Shown here piece by piece: positions 1 through 10,325 of a stretch of DNA of 52,678 nt. A model generated the notes under the pieces. That model was given only the letters and a program-made list of their open reading frames with translations, did no database searches and was not told the DNA's origin. How positions within the stretch are numbered: the first letter of the stretch is position 1; each line of letters opens with the position of its first letter. Location: contig NZ_JACHXI010000023.1 in the NCBI RefSeq assembly GCF_014191985.1, forward strand, positions 1-52,678. Reading direction: 5' to 3'. The translations under genes were made by a program, and so were the position numbers. The DNA comes from Azomonas macrocytogenes (GTDB lineage: Bacteria; Pseudomonadota; Gammaproteobacteria; Pseudomonadales; Pseudomonadaceae).

Positions 1-98
1 TCCGCTACGACAAGCTGAAGCGAAATTACGAGAGCATGGTAGCCATGGCCTGTGGGTTTCTATGGCTCCCCATGTGAAACGTCAACAGACCCTAGGTA
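1..98 (+). mobile_element. Right end of an IS5-family-like insertion sequence (truncated by window edge)
   Basis: Frame 3 (bases 3-77) encodes the last 24 residues of a transposase, beginning RYDKLKRNYESMVAMACGF and ending with a TGA at 75-77. This resembles the C-terminus of IS5/IS427-group DDE transposases, which end in a similar R[YF]DKL..NY...V..A..LWL motif. About 20 non-coding bases follow, where the right terminal inverted repeat should lie. At about 95-99 the sequence changes to serine acetyltransferase coding sequence. The other end of the element lies outside the window, so its length, target duplication and exact family cannot be fixed. Confidence 0.7.
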
Positions 99-332
99 AT
101 GATGGATCTCAAACGCTTTACCATCGACGAGGCCGGCCTGTTGTACAAGGACCAGGCACGTCACCCGATCGTCGAAGACGATGTCGTGATCTACGCTGGG
201 GCTATCTTCAGGCGCATCACCATCAGCAGAACTTCCACCCTTGGTGGAAACCTCTGGCTGACCTGTAGCGTGCCATCTGGCAGCAGTGTCACCCAGGCGA
301 ATTTGCAACATCTGCCAGGCAACGCGGGGTAG
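99..332 (+). pseudogene. 3' remnant of a serine O-acetyltransferase (EpsC/SrpH/CysE-like), cut off by the IS
   Basis: The 77-residue open frame contains RHPIVEDDVVIYAGA, then GGNLWLT and SVTQANLQH. This is the characteristic C-terminal left-handed beta-helix part of EpsC/SrpH-type serine acetyltransferases, which make O-acetylserine for cysteine synthesis. The N-terminal two thirds are missing; the homology starts right after the IS end. The canonical ATILGRITIG hexapeptide-repeat stretch is degraded here to a shorter IFRRITIS, so the fragment is probably decaying rather than functional. This family is a known neighbour of family 2 encapsulin (SrpI) and cysteine desulfurase genes, which follow directly. 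The pseudogene call is strong; the assignment to the encapsulin operon is inferred from order and strand. Confidence 0.78.
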
Positions 333-492
333 TCGCATGACGAACCTTTCCGGCCTGTTCATTTATTGACTACTGGACATCGGGCGCGTAAGTGGCTCGC
401 AGACATGTCATTGCCAAATGGCTTGCATGTGTTTGTGTTTCATTTTTGCACGATGCCGATGAACTGCCACCTTGTCTTTTTTGGAGTAATTA

Positions 493-1399
493 ATGGCCGA
501 TAATCAGGCTGCACCCCAGGCCCTTGGCGACAATTCCGCTCGCCAGCTGGCGAATGCGACGAAGACCGTTCCCCAGCTCTCTACCATCACTCCGCGCTGG
601 TTAGTGCATCTGCTGCAATGGACGCCGCTGGAAGCCGGTATCTTCCGCCTGAACAAGGTCAGGAACCCGCTGAACGTGCAGGTAGCCTGCTCGCAACGCG
701 ACGAGTCAGCACTACCGCAAACGTTTGTCGATTACGAAGACCAGCCGCGCGAGTATTTCCTCAACGCGGTAACCACCATTCTCGACGTTCATACCCGCGT
801 CTCAGATCTGTACAGCAGCCCGCACGACCAGATCCGCGAACAGCTGCGCCTGACCATCGAAACCATCAAGGAGCGTCAGGAAAACGAGCTGATCAACAAC
901 CCCGAATACGGTTTGCTGGCCAGTGTCGATCCGACTCAGCGCATCTCGACGCTGGGCGGCGCACCGACACCGGATGACCTCGACGAGTTGATCACCAAGG
1001 TCTGGAAAGAGCCGGCGTTCTTCCTGGCCCACCCGCTGGCGATCGCCGCCTTCGGTCGTGAGTGCACTCGCCGTGGTGTACCGCCGCCCACCATCAGCCT
1101 GTTCGGCTCGCAGTTCATCACCTGGCGCGGCCTGCCGCTGATCCCTTCGGACAAAATACCGTTCGACGAGAATGGCAAGACCAAGATCCTGCTGCTGCGC
1201 GTCGGTGATCAGCGTCAGGGCGTAATCGGTCTTTATCAGCCGGGTCTGGCTGGCGAGCAGAGCCCCGGACTGTCTGTCCGCTTCATGGGTATCAATCGCA
1301 ATGCCATCGCTTCCTATCTGATTTCGTTGTACTGCTCGCTGGCAGTGCTGACCGAGGATGCCCTGGCTGTGCTCGATGACGTGGAGGTCGGCAAGTACC

Positions 1400-1425
<26 letters not shown>
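493..1425 (+). CDS. srpI: Family 2 encapsulin shell protein (SrpI type)
   Basis: This 310-residue protein has the hallmarks of family 2A encapsulins (SrpI, HK97-fold nanocompartment shells): an N-terminal arm followed by TITPRWLVHLLQWTPLEAG, a central GVPPPTISLFGSQF segment, an E-loop-like region with WRGLPLIPSDKIP, and a C-terminal half with LLLRVGDQRQGVIGL and GLSVRFMGI. Subunits self-assemble into a proteinaceous shell in the cytoplasm. In characterised members the shell encloses a cysteine desulfurase and is induced by sulfur starvation. The ATG at 493 follows GGAG at 483-486. The next gene, a cysteine desulfurase, starts inside this one (26-base overlap), indicating translational coupling and matching the known shell-cargo pair. 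No clear promoter motif was seen in 333-492. The family call is certain; the symbol is by family. Confidence 0.93.
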
Positions 1426-3247
<1,822 letters not shown>

Positions 3248-3278
3248 TCCTTATCGAATGAATATTTGATAAGGACTG

Positions 3279-3327
3279 CCGGAGGCCGAACGAAAGCAGT
3301 ATTTTCGTTCAGCCTTCGGTTTTTTTT
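3279..3327 (+). terminator. Rho-independent terminator after the encapsulin operon
   Basis: A 17-base stem (3279-3295 pairing with 3303-3319, one mismatch and one G-U pair) with a 7-base loop is followed by eight T residues (3320-3327). It lies 31 bases after the desulfurase stop codon and separates this operon from the DeoR-led operon. Confidence 0.85.
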
Positions 3328-3426
3328 GGTGGATAATTACTTAATATCACTTATTTATAATAAATAATTCCTATATTTAACTGCATAGTTCATTAGTATT
3401 GTTTGAAATGGCTTAAGGTTATTGAT

Positions 3427-4197
3427 GTGACCCAGGAAGAAAGGCTCGATGCAATCGCCGCCCTGCTAGAGCGACAGCAGCGCATTACGGTCGATGAAAT
3501 CTGCCGGAATTTTGCCATTTCTCGTGATTCCGCCCGGCGGGATCTGGTCAAGCTAACCGAGCAGCCACGGTTCCAGCGCATCCGTGGAGGTGCCAGGCTG
3601 CTCAAGCTAATCGCGGAGCCATTGCCATTCCTGCAGCGCTCACGCAGCGCAACCAAGGTGGCGCTTGCCCAGCGTACCCTGGAGGTACTGCAGCCTGGTG
3701 CCAGTCTGTATCTGGACAGTGGCAGCACTCTGCTGGAACTGGCTCGGCTGCTGGCGGCGCAGGCGCAGCCCTTCCGGCTGGTCAGCGCCGCGCTGGATGC
3801 GTTGCAATTGCTGAGTCAGAACCCGGTGCTCAGCCTGCATGGTCTGGGCGGAGAGTTCGAACCCTTGCAGCGCATGATGCTGGGCGCGGAAGCCGAACGG
3901 CAGTTGGGACTGTTCCGCTTGCAGCACGCGGTCATGGGGATTTGCGCTTTGAATGAGCACGGCCTGACTGCTCCAACAGCTGCCGAAGCCGGTTTGAAAC
4001 GCCGGGCGATCAGCCAAGCCGGGCATCTGATTGCGGTCGGTAGCAGCGACAAATTTGGTCAGCAGCAATTGCATCAGGTTTGTGAACTGGCGCAACTGGA
4101 TCTGCTGATTTGCGATGCCTTGCCTGCGGAGCCGTTGCGTCAGGCACTCTCCGATCTCGACATCCCGATTGTCACCCTGGAGGTTTCCCTTGATTAA
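3427..4197 (+). CDS. DeoR-family transcriptional regulator
   Basis: The 256-residue protein begins TQEERLDAIAALLERQQ, followed by a DeoR-type winged helix-turn-helix (ITVDEICRNFAISRDSARRD, about residues 21-40). A C-terminal DeoRC effector domain with YLDSGSTLLEL and VGSSDKFG follows. Such proteins usually repress sugar or sugar-phosphate genes and release DNA on binding a phosphorylated ligand. I prefer GTG 3427, which is 8 bases after an AAGG and gives the usual DeoR N-terminus, over an in-frame TTG at 3403. It overlaps the next gene by 8 bases, so it should control its own operon with the oxidoreductase and the UPF0303 protein. The effector is unknown. Confidence 0.85.
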   Translation: MTQEERLDAIAALLERQQRITVDEICRNFAISRDSARRDLVKLTEQPRFQRIRGGARLLKLIAEPLPFLQRSRSATKVALAQRTLEVLQPGASLYLDSGSTLLELARLLAAQAQPFRLVSAALDALQLLSQNPVLSLHGLGGEFEPLQRMMLGAEAERQLGLFRLQHAVMGICALNEHGLTAPTAAEAGLKRRAISQAGHLIAVGSSDKFGQQQLHQVCELAQLDLLICDALPAEPLRQALSDLDIPIVTLEVSLD

Positions 4198-5215
4198 GAC
4201 TGCAGTCATCGGTTACGGGCTTTCGGCCCGGATTTTCCATTTGCCTTTCATCCTCAATCAGCCGGAACTGCAACTGGTGGCTATCAGCAGTTCCCAGCAG
4301 CAGTTGCGACAGGATTATCCGCACGTGCAGCATTACGCCGATGGCAGCGAGCTGATTGCCCAGAGCGATGCCGAACTGGTCGTCATCACCTCACCGAACC
4401 ACAGTCATTTTCCTCTGGCCCGGCAGGCGCTGCTGGCTGGCAAGGATGTACTGGTGGAGAAACCTTTCGTCGTAAGTTCGGCAGAGGGTGAAGAATTGGT
4501 AGCTCTGGCCGAGCGCCAGCAACGCCTTCTGGCGGTCTATCACAACCGCCGTTTCGATGGTGACTTCCTGACTTTGCAACAACTGCTGCGCACTGGGCAA
4601 CTGGGAGAAATCCGTTATTTCGAATCTCACTTCGACCGTTTTCGTCCGACGCCAAGGGCTCGTTGGCGCGAGCAGTCCGTACCCGGTGGCGGCATTCTCT
4701 ATGATCTCGGTCCGCACCTGATTGATCAGGCGCTGGTGTTGTTCGGCCTGCCCGAAGCGATCAGTGCACGTTGTCGCGAATTACGCACCGGTGCCGAAGC
4801 CACTGATTACTTTCATCTGCAACTGCACTACCCGGATAAAGAAGTGATCGTGCATTCGAGTCCATTCTGCGCTGCTCCCAACCTGCGTTTCGTGCTGCAG
4901 GGGACCTTGGGTAGCTACCACAAGTCCGGGCTCGATCCGCAGGAAGATGCGCTACGTGCCGGCGAGCGGCCAGGCGGCCCGGACTGGGGGCAGGAAAGGG
5001 CGAGTCAGTACGGCAGCCTGTATACGGAGCATGAAACCCGGACGCTGGCGACCCTGGCCGGCAATTACCAACTCTTCTACCGGCAGCTGGTACAGGCCCT
5101 GCAACGCCGCGAGCCACCACCGGTCAGTCCTGCCGATGCCTTGCAGGGTATCCGGTTGATCGAACTGGCCTATCGCAGTCATGAACAAGGGCGGACTCTG
5201 GAGGTGAAGCCGTGA
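4190..5215 (+). CDS. Gfo/Idh/MocA-family NAD(P)-dependent oxidoreductase
   Basis: The 341-residue protein opens with a Rossmann nucleotide-binding motif (KTAVIGYGLSARIFHLPF). It carries the family EKP signature (VLVEKPFVV, about residue 93) and GGGILYDLGPHLIDQA in the C-terminal substrate domain. Members oxidise or reduce sugars, inositols and related polyols; the exact substrate cannot be read from the sequence. The start is TTG 4190, placed 6 bases after GGAGG (4179-4183) and inside the end of the DeoR gene (8-base overlap). The stop overlaps the GTG of the next gene by 4 bases. The three genes therefore form one translationally coupled operon. The closest general resemblance is to YdgJ-like oxidoreductases. 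Confidence 0.88.
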   Translation: MIKTAVIGYGLSARIFHLPFILNQPELQLVAISSSQQQLRQDYPHVQHYADGSELIAQSDAELVVITSPNHSHFPLARQALLAGKDVLVEKPFVVSSAEGEELVALAERQQRLLAVYHNRRFDGDFLTLQQLLRTGQLGEIRYFESHFDRFRPTPRARWREQSVPGGGILYDLGPHLIDQALVLFGLPEAISARCRELRTGAEATDYFHLQLHYPDKEVIVHSSPFCAAPNLRFVLQGTLGSYHKSGLDPQEDALRAGERPGGPDWGQERASQYGSLYTEHETRTLATLAGNYQLFYRQLVQALQRREPPPVSPADALQGIRLIELAYRSHEQGRTLEVKP

Positions 5216-5679
5216 CGCCAGCCGAACTGCTTAAACAGGAAACACAGCTGCATCTGCCAGGTTTCGATCTTGTCGCCGCCTGGCAACTGGGCCAACTGCT
5301 GTATCAGTATGCTGCCGCCGTCCAGGCTCCGGCCGTGCTGGAGATTCACGCCTATGGCCGGATTGTCTTCAGTGCCGCTTTGCCGGGCTCCAACGCAGAC
5401 AATCACGACTGGGTCCGGCGCAAGCGTAATACGGTGCTGCGTTATGGGCACAGTTCGCTGTATCTGGGCGAGTACAACCGCAGCAGGGGACGCGAATTCG
5501 AAACCCAGCCGCATATCGATGCCAAGAAGTACGCAGCCCACGGCGGCAGCTTTCCGCTGCGCTTGGCAGGTGGCGGGGAATTGATTGGAGCAGTGACCCT
5601 GTCGGGACTGCCGCCGCAGGAAGACCATCAACTGGTGATCGATGTATTGCAAGCCTGGCTGAAGGTTGCCGGAACCTGA
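5212..5679 (+). CDS. UPF0303 / heme-degrading (GlcG-HbpS-like) domain protein
   Basis: The 155-residue protein has the UPF0303 pattern: EIHAYGRIVFSAALPGS, VRRKRNTVLRYGHSSLYLG, a central HIDAKKYAAHGGSFPLR and the terminal IGAVTLSGLPPQEDHQLV. The fold relates to GlcG/HbpS proteins, some of which bind heme or act as small sensors; a precise activity is not known. The GTG start at 5212 sits behind GGAGG (5200-5204) and overlaps the oxidoreductase stop (ATGA-like arrangement), so it is coupled to that gene. It is likely the last gene of the DeoR operon. About 270 bases without a convincing gene follow; a 14-base direct repeat (ATACGGTGTTGCCA) occurs near 5725 and 5872. Confidence 0.8.
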   Translation: MTPAELLKQETQLHLPGFDLVAAWQLGQLLYQYAAAVQAPAVLEIHAYGRIVFSAALPGSNADNHDWVRRKRNTVLRYGHSSLYLGEYNRSRGREFETQPHIDAKKYAAHGGSFPLRLAGGGELIGAVTLSGLPPQEDHQLVIDVLQAWLKVAGT

Positions 5680-5951
5680 TTGTTGGGTTGATTCGATTAG
5701 CCAATTCTGCGGCCCGAGGTCCTGATACGGTGTTGCCACTACCCGTCATAGCCCGCCATGGCCCGTTGTAGCGTCTGGTCTTAAAAACTTCGATCAGCCG
5801 AACTTGAGTAATTAACCACCTCAGTCATTAGCAATTCGATTCCGAGCCAGGGCTCCTTGCACAGCAATTGCATACGGTGTTGCCAGCGGTCGGCCGTTGG
5901 GTATTTTGCCGATACTCTCGTTCGACCGATCTATTTTCGAGGAGCTTGTCC

Positions 5952-6896
5952 ATGTCGATTGAAAAAACTGTCCTGGTTATCGGAGGGGGCAGTCTTGGGT
6001 TATACATTGCCGGTCGTCTGAGTCTGGCGGGAAAGCCGGTAACCGTGGCGCAACGCAATGGCGCCGCGGCACAGGATGCCGGGATAACGGCCGAAGGCGA
6101 TGAGCACTGGCAAGCACCGCAGGTACGCTATACGCCGTTCGATGAACTGCAGGGGCCTTTCGCCCAAGTGGTGGTGGCGGTGAAGTCGCACGATCTGGAT
6201 GAACTGCTGCCGCGCCTGGTAGAGCTCGGCAATGCGGATACCGAATACCTTTTCCTGCAGAATGGCATTCCCTGGTGGTGGTCGCATCGCGATGGCGAGA
6301 TCAGCGGCGCACCGCTACTGGCGCGCACCGTAGCGGTGATCGTCCATCATGCGGTAGAGCGTATCGCTCCCGGTCGCATTCGAGTTCGTCGCACCGGCAA
6401 TGATCGTTACATCTGTGCCCGGATTCAGGGCCAGCCGGATGCTCCGTTGCAAGCGCTGGTTGCCGAGTGGCACCAGGCAGGCATCGCAGCAGTGAGTTCG
6501 GCGGATATTCGCCGTGAGGTATGGACCAAACTCATGGGCAACGCCACGCTCAATCCGCTGAGTGCGATCACCGGGGCAACGACCGGTGCGCTCGCCCGTA
6601 CTCCGCATACCCGTTCTGTGCTACTCGCTGGCATGACGGAAATCTTTCGCCTCGCCGAGTTGGACGGCTGTACCCTGAGCACCACTCCCGAGGTGCGCGT
6701 GCAGCGTGCCGAAGAGGTAGGCGAAACGCGCACGTCGATGCTTCAGGACCGTCTGGCCGGACGGCGTCTGGAAACACAGGCCCTGCTTGCTGTGCCAATC
6801 GCCATCGCTGAGCGGCATGGCGAACCTGTTCCCGTCCTCAGAACCTTGCTTGGTTGCCTGGTGTTTGCTCAGGCGGACGCTGGCAGAGCGCAGTAG
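5952..6896 (+). CDS. Ketopantoate reductase family (PanE/ApbA-like) oxidoreductase
   Basis: The 314-residue protein starts with a glycine-rich nucleotide site (VLVIGGGSLGLYIAGRL, residues 7-23). It also has AVKSHDLDELLP, LQNGI and, in the C-terminal helical domain, REVWTKLMGNATLNPLSAITG. These are conserved in 2-dehydropantoate 2-reductases, NADPH-dependent enzymes that can act in coenzyme A synthesis. Many genomes carry several paralogues with unknown substrates, so panE itself is not claimed. ATG 5952 follows GAGGAG (5938-5943). It converges with the minus-strand binding protein gene at 6985. Between them lies an inverted repeat (6920-6927 with 6944-6951). Confidence 0.85.
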   Translation: MSIEKTVLVIGGGSLGLYIAGRLSLAGKPVTVAQRNGAAAQDAGITAEGDEHWQAPQVRYTPFDELQGPFAQVVVAVKSHDLDELLPRLVELGNADTEYLFLQNGIPWWWSHRDGEISGAPLLARTVAVIVHHAVERIAPGRIRVRRTGNDRYICARIQGQPDAPLQALVAEWHQAGIAAVSSADIRREVWTKLMGNATLNPLSAITGATTGALARTPHTRSVLLAGMTEIFRLAELDGCTLSTTPEVRVQRAEEVGETRTSMLQDRLAGRRLETQALLAVPIAIAERHGEPVPVLRTLLGCLVFAQADAGRAQ

Positions 6897-6919
6897 CAAC
6901 TCGATCGCCTGTCCAGCCA

Positions 6920-6951
6920 GTTCCGGCGATGCCAGCACAGCTGGCCGGAAC
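6920..6951. terminator. Inverted repeat between convergent genes, possible terminator
   Basis: GTTCCGGC (6920-6927) and GCCGGAAC (6944-6951) form a perfect 8-base stem with a 16-base loop between two convergent genes. There is no strong T-run, so a terminator role is only positional inference. Confidence 0.35.
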
Positions 6952-6984
6952 GGGGCTGGGCTTAAGTACAGCTAGCTATATGTG

Positions 6985-7965
6985 TCAGCCATTCAGTGCG
7001 GCCTGGAAGCTGCGATCCCATAGTGGCCGCACATCCACCGGTCGCTCGATCACTCCGGCCTTGAGAAAGAGATCAGCCACATCCTGCTGGCTGCGGATCG
7101 CCGTGTCGTCCACCGGTACCAAGCGACGTACCTGGCTTTCGTTACGCAGTAGGGTAAGTATGGCCTCGGTCGGTACACCGATTTCCGGAGCGAGTATTGT
7201 CGCATAGCGTTCCGGATTGTTCTGGCGCCAGGCGAATGCCTTTTGCAGGCGGGCGAAGTAATCGGCTATGGCTGCGTGGCGTTGAGGATCGGCGATAGCT
7301 TCAGGAGTGGAGAAGAAGAGATAGTTGCCCGACAGATAACCATTGGCGCGCTTGAGTACCCGTGCTCCGACGGAGGTTTGCGCCAGCGGCACCGAATAAC
7401 CATAGATGGCCCAGGCATCGAGCTGGCCAGTGCGGAATGCGGCGGCACCATCGGGAACCGACAGGTTGACCGCCTGGATATCGGCAAAACTCAGGCCGAC
7501 CTCATCGAGCATTCTGGTCAGGTAATACTGGGTTGTGGTGGCGCGTACATAACCGACACGCTTGCCCTTGAGTTCGGCAATAGACTGAATAGGCGAATCT
7601 TTGGGCACCAGTACCGTCTGTTCGTTGACATCGCCCTTGATCACGCCGATTACACGAATATGAGCGCCTTTGATGAAGCCAAACAGTGGCGGGATTTCAC
7701 TACCGTAAGCTAGGTCAAGCGAGCCGCCGTTCATTGCCTCTAGCATCAGGTTGCCCGAAGCGAATTCCGCCCATTCGAGAGGGGATGGCGTATCGAGCAA
7801 GCCGGCAGCTTCCAGCAGCAGCTTGTCGCCACCCTTGTACTGAGCAACCCGCAGCTTGCCTGGTGCAGAGGGCTGGCCGTGAACCAGCAGTGGCGCCAAG
7901 GCCAGGGTGCCGGCAGTCGCGGCGAGGAACTGGCGGCGCGACAGACCGCCTGAGTGTCTCGGCAT
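6985..7965 (-). CDS. Sulfonate-type (SsuA-like) ABC transporter substrate-binding protein with Tat signal
   Basis: The 326-residue protein carries a twin-arginine signal (SRRQFLAATAGTLALAPLLVHG, residues 9-30). A periplasmic binding domain of the SsuA/TauA/NMT1 kind follows, with ELKGKRVGYVRATTTQYYL (about 130-150) and GQLDAWAIYGY. It should capture an organosulfonate or similar anion in the periplasm. It is alone on the minus strand with no permease downstream, facing the convergent reductase-like gene. It is divergent from a complete SsuABC-type transporter at 8414-11099, with which it may share components. GAGGAAA precedes the ATG. The upstream region is strongly AT-rich (8018-8070); I found no GG-N10-GC promoter directed at this gene. 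Confidence 0.87.
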   Translation of the reverse strand: MPRHSGGLSRRQFLAATAGTLALAPLLVHGQPSAPGKLRVAQYKGGDKLLLEAAGLLDTPSPLEWAEFASGNLMLEAMNGGSLDLAYGSEIPPLFGFIKGAHIRVIGVIKGDVNEQTVLVPKDSPIQSIAELKGKRVGYVRATTTQYYLTRMLDEVGLSFADIQAVNLSVPDGAAAFRTGQLDAWAIYGYSVPLAQTSVGARVLKRANGYLSGNYLFFSTPEAIADPQRHAAIADYFARLQKAFAWRQNNPERYATILAPEIGVPTEAILTLLRNESQVRRLVPVDDTAIRSQQDVADLFLKAGVIERPVDVRPLWDRSFQAALNG

Positions 7966-8147
7966 CGATATTTCCTCTCTCCTATTCGTTGAATGAAGGC
8001 GATGCTAGCGGCCCGTCATATTATTCATTAAATAAATAATAATTATATTTTTATATGATTATTTTTCACTAATAAGGCGCTTTGCCCGGAGGATTTCCAA
8101 TCTTCCGAAATGTGGCCCACCGGCACGGAAAAGTGAGTGAGCTGCAC

Positions 8148-8194
8148 TGTTGCTAGTGAAGCAGTACTGTCTTTTAACTGTTGCCAGGGCAGCA
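8148..8194. promoter_or_regulatory. Two dyads of the TGTTK-N6-CAACA type (candidate SfnR-type enhancer sites)
   Basis: TGTTG-CTAGTG-AAGCA occupies 8148-8163 and TGTTG-CCAGGG-CAGCA occupies 8179-8194. The second differs from the consensus dyad by one base; the first is weaker. Their centres are 31 bases apart (three helical turns). They lie about 150-190 bases upstream of the sigma-54 promoter at 8340, a usual enhancer distance. Assignment to SfnR is inferred from recurrence at other sulfur loci in the window. Confidence 0.55.
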
Positions 8195-8339
8195 CATGGC
8201 CTTCGACTGGTCACGCTACCCAGTGGCAGGTGCCGACAGATACTCCTTGTGCCGGTATCTCCGGGGTTGCCGCCATTCACGGCTATCGACGGTAAAATCC
8301 CTCGTTCTCCAGCGCTACCAGCCAAGCTGGCAACCTCTA

Positions 8340-8355
8340 TGGCGCGACTTTTGCC
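8340..8355 (+). promoter_or_regulatory. Sigma-54 promoter for the ABC transporter operon
   Basis: TGGCGCG-ACTT-TTGCC has GG at 8341-8342 and GC at 8353-8354 with exactly 10 bases between, close to the consensus TGGCACG-N4-TTGCW. It lies 58 bases upstream of the ATG at 8414. Transcription should begin near 8366. Confidence 0.75.
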
Positions 8356-8413
8356 CTGACAGGTACATCTGTACAGATTCACCCATACGTCAGTGCGCCA
8401 GAGGAAAAGGGAC

Positions 8414-9445
8414 ATGACAATCGATGTCGGCCGCAGATCGTTACTCAGGAATATGGCGTGGCTCGCTACCGCGAGTCTGATCCTGCCAGGGTGCGGGAAG
8501 AAGGAAGAGGGCGGCGCCGACAGTAGTTCGTCTGCGGGCGCTCCAGCCGTGTTGAAAAAGGTGGGTGATGGCGTGGTCGAGTTCAAGTATCCCGACAACC
8601 CGACCTTTGATCTGGTTTATCTGGCCGAGGCGCTGGGGTATTTCGACGGCACTCGCACGCGGCCGCGCTATGTGGGCAAGGTTGCCGCGCCGCAGATCAT
8701 TCCCCTGATCGGCACCGGCGAGATCGACTTCGGGACACGCATGGTACCGCTGGTGATTTCTGCCATTGCCAGCGGCCTGGATATCAAGGTGGTATCCGCT
8801 GGCGGCAAGACCCTGGAAGAAGCCCCGCATATGAAATACTTCGTGCGCAAGGATGCCGGGATTCGCACGCCGAAGGATCTCGAAGGCAAGACGGTCGGTT
8901 TCAACAGCTTCGGTGCCTGCGCCGAATTCGTCACCAAGAAATACCTGCGTGCCCAGGGCGTGGATGTGAACAAGATCAACTGGCTGGTGGTGCCGGATAA
9001 CCAGGCGGAGCAGACTCTGGCGACTGGCAATACCGATCTGGCGATCATCCACCCACCATTTTCCGGAGGTGCGGAAAGCAACACCGAGTTGACCAAGCTC
9101 TGGAGCGACTACGACCTCGACGGTGGGCTGGGTGGCATGGCGCCCTACAGCGTCTATGGCAAGTTTGCCCGCGAGCATCCCGAAGCCACGCGTGATCTGG
9201 TGGGGGCCATCGCCAAGGCAGCCAACTGGGTCAACGCCAATCCCGACGAGGCCCGCAAGATCACTGCCCAGCGCATCGGCATGGAGCTGCGTTTGGTCGA
9301 GCGCTTCGCCTATGTCGAGAATCTGGTCGTTACCGAAGCGCCGATCCAGTATTACATCGACATTCTCGAAAGCGAAGGCAAGCTGCCGCCCGGCAAGATT
9401 CGGGTGAAGGATGTCTACACCAACGAATTCAATCCTTTCGCCTGA
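8414..9445 (+). CDS. ABC transporter substrate-binding lipoprotein (sulfonate/nitrate/taurine type)
   Basis: The 343-residue protein has both a twin-arginine motif (GRRSLLRN, residues 6-13) and a lipobox ending in ILPGC, which suggests a Tat-exported lipoprotein. A Ser/Ala/Gly-rich linker leads to an NMT1/SsuA-like domain with PTFDLVYLAEALGYFDG, DLEGKTVGFNSFGACAEFV and DNQAEQTLATGNTDLAIIH. It is the binding component for the ATPase and permease that follow at once (9456 and 10326). The preferred ATG 8414 follows AAAGGGA; an in-frame ATG at 8393 would lengthen the signal without a ribosome site. The operon has its own sigma-54 promoter at 8340 and probable enhancer dyads, so it should respond to sulfur limitation. 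The ligand is unknown. Confidence 0.88.
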   Translation: MTIDVGRRSLLRNMAWLATASLILPGCGKKEEGGADSSSSAGAPAVLKKVGDGVVEFKYPDNPTFDLVYLAEALGYFDGTRTRPRYVGKVAAPQIIPLIGTGEIDFGTRMVPLVISAIASGLDIKVVSAGGKTLEEAPHMKYFVRKDAGIRTPKDLEGKTVGFNSFGACAEFVTKKYLRAQGVDVNKINWLVVPDNQAEQTLATGNTDLAIIHPPFSGGAESNTELTKLWSDYDLDGGLGGMAPYSVYGKFAREHPEATRDLVGAIAKAANWVNANPDEARKITAQRIGMELRLVERFAYVENLVVTEAPIQYYIDILESEGKLPPGKIRVKDVYTNEFNPFA

Positions 9446-9455
9446 GGTTGCCAGC

Positions 9456-10316
9456 GTGAGCAGCAAAATCGTGGCGCATGACCTGCGCATGGAGTTCACG
9501 GCGAAGAACGAGAGCGGTCAACCCGAACGCGTTGTGGCCCTGGCAGACTTCAATCTGGACGTTCGCGAAGGTGAGTTTCTGTCGGTGCTGGGTCCGTCCG
9601 GCTGCGGCAAGTCCACTTTCCTCAGCATTCTTGCCGGGTTGGCCAAAAAGACTGCCGGCAGCATCCGCATCGACGGCCAGCCGCTGGAAGGCATCAATGC
9701 CAACCAGGGTGTGGTGTTCCAGGGCTATGCCCTGTTTCCCTGGCGCACGGTGCTGGAGAATATCGAAGTGGGCCTGGAGATTCGGGGCGTCCCGCGCGCC
9801 GAGCGTCGCGAACGGGCCCGGGAATATCTGGAGCTGGTGGGGCTGGAGGGTTTCGGTGGACGCTATCCCCATGAAATTTCCGGTGGCATGCGCCAGCGTG
9901 TGGCCATTGCCCGTTCGCTGGTCTACGAGCCCGATGTGCTGCTGATGGACGAACCTTTCGCCGCCCTGGATGCCCAGACCCGGGAAATTCTCCAGGATGA
10001 ATTGTTGCGCATTTGGGATCGCTACAAGAAAACCATCGTCTTCATCACCCACAGCCTGGACGAGGCGATTTTCCTCTCCGACCGCATCGCCGTGATGACC
10101 CATCGCCCGGGACGGGTCAAGGAAATCATCGAAGTGCCGTTACCGCGTCCACGGCAGGCCGAAGTCCGTAATTCCGAGGAGTTCGTTCATCTGCGCCAGC
10201 GCGCCTGGGCGGTCTTGAAGGATGAAGTCCGCTTTGCCAGCTTGCCGTCCCGTACCACTGCCGACGTGCAGCTAGCTTCACCTCCAGAGGCCATTCGCCA
10301 GTTTGCCAAGGGATAG
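9456..10316 (+). CDS. ABC transporter ATP-binding protein (SsuB/TauB type)
   Basis: The 286-residue ATPase shows Walker A GPSGCGKST (about residue 46), a Q-loop at VVFQGYALFPW, the signature ISGGMRQR and Walker B VLLMDEPFAALD. An H-loop (FITHSLDEAIFLSDR) and a C-terminal tail typical of SsuB/TauB/NrtD follow. It powers uptake by the permease encoded next. GTG 9456 lies 8 bases after GAGG (9444-9447), just past the stop of the binding protein, so the start at 9411 inside the upstream gene is less likely. It is the second gene of the sigma-54-driven operon 8414-11985. Confidence 0.93.
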   Translation: MSSKIVAHDLRMEFTAKNESGQPERVVALADFNLDVREGEFLSVLGPSGCGKSTFLSILAGLAKKTAGSIRIDGQPLEGINANQGVVFQGYALFPWRTVLENIEVGLEIRGVPRAERRERAREYLELVGLEGFGGRYPHEISGGMRQRVAIARSLVYEPDVLLMDEPFAALDAQTREILQDELLRIWDRYKKTIVFITHSLDEAIFLSDRIAVMTHRPGRVKEIIEVPLPRPRQAEVRNSEEFVHLRQRAWAVLKDEVRFASLPSRTTADVQLASPPEAIRQFAKG

Positions 10317-10325
10317 AGAGCCATC

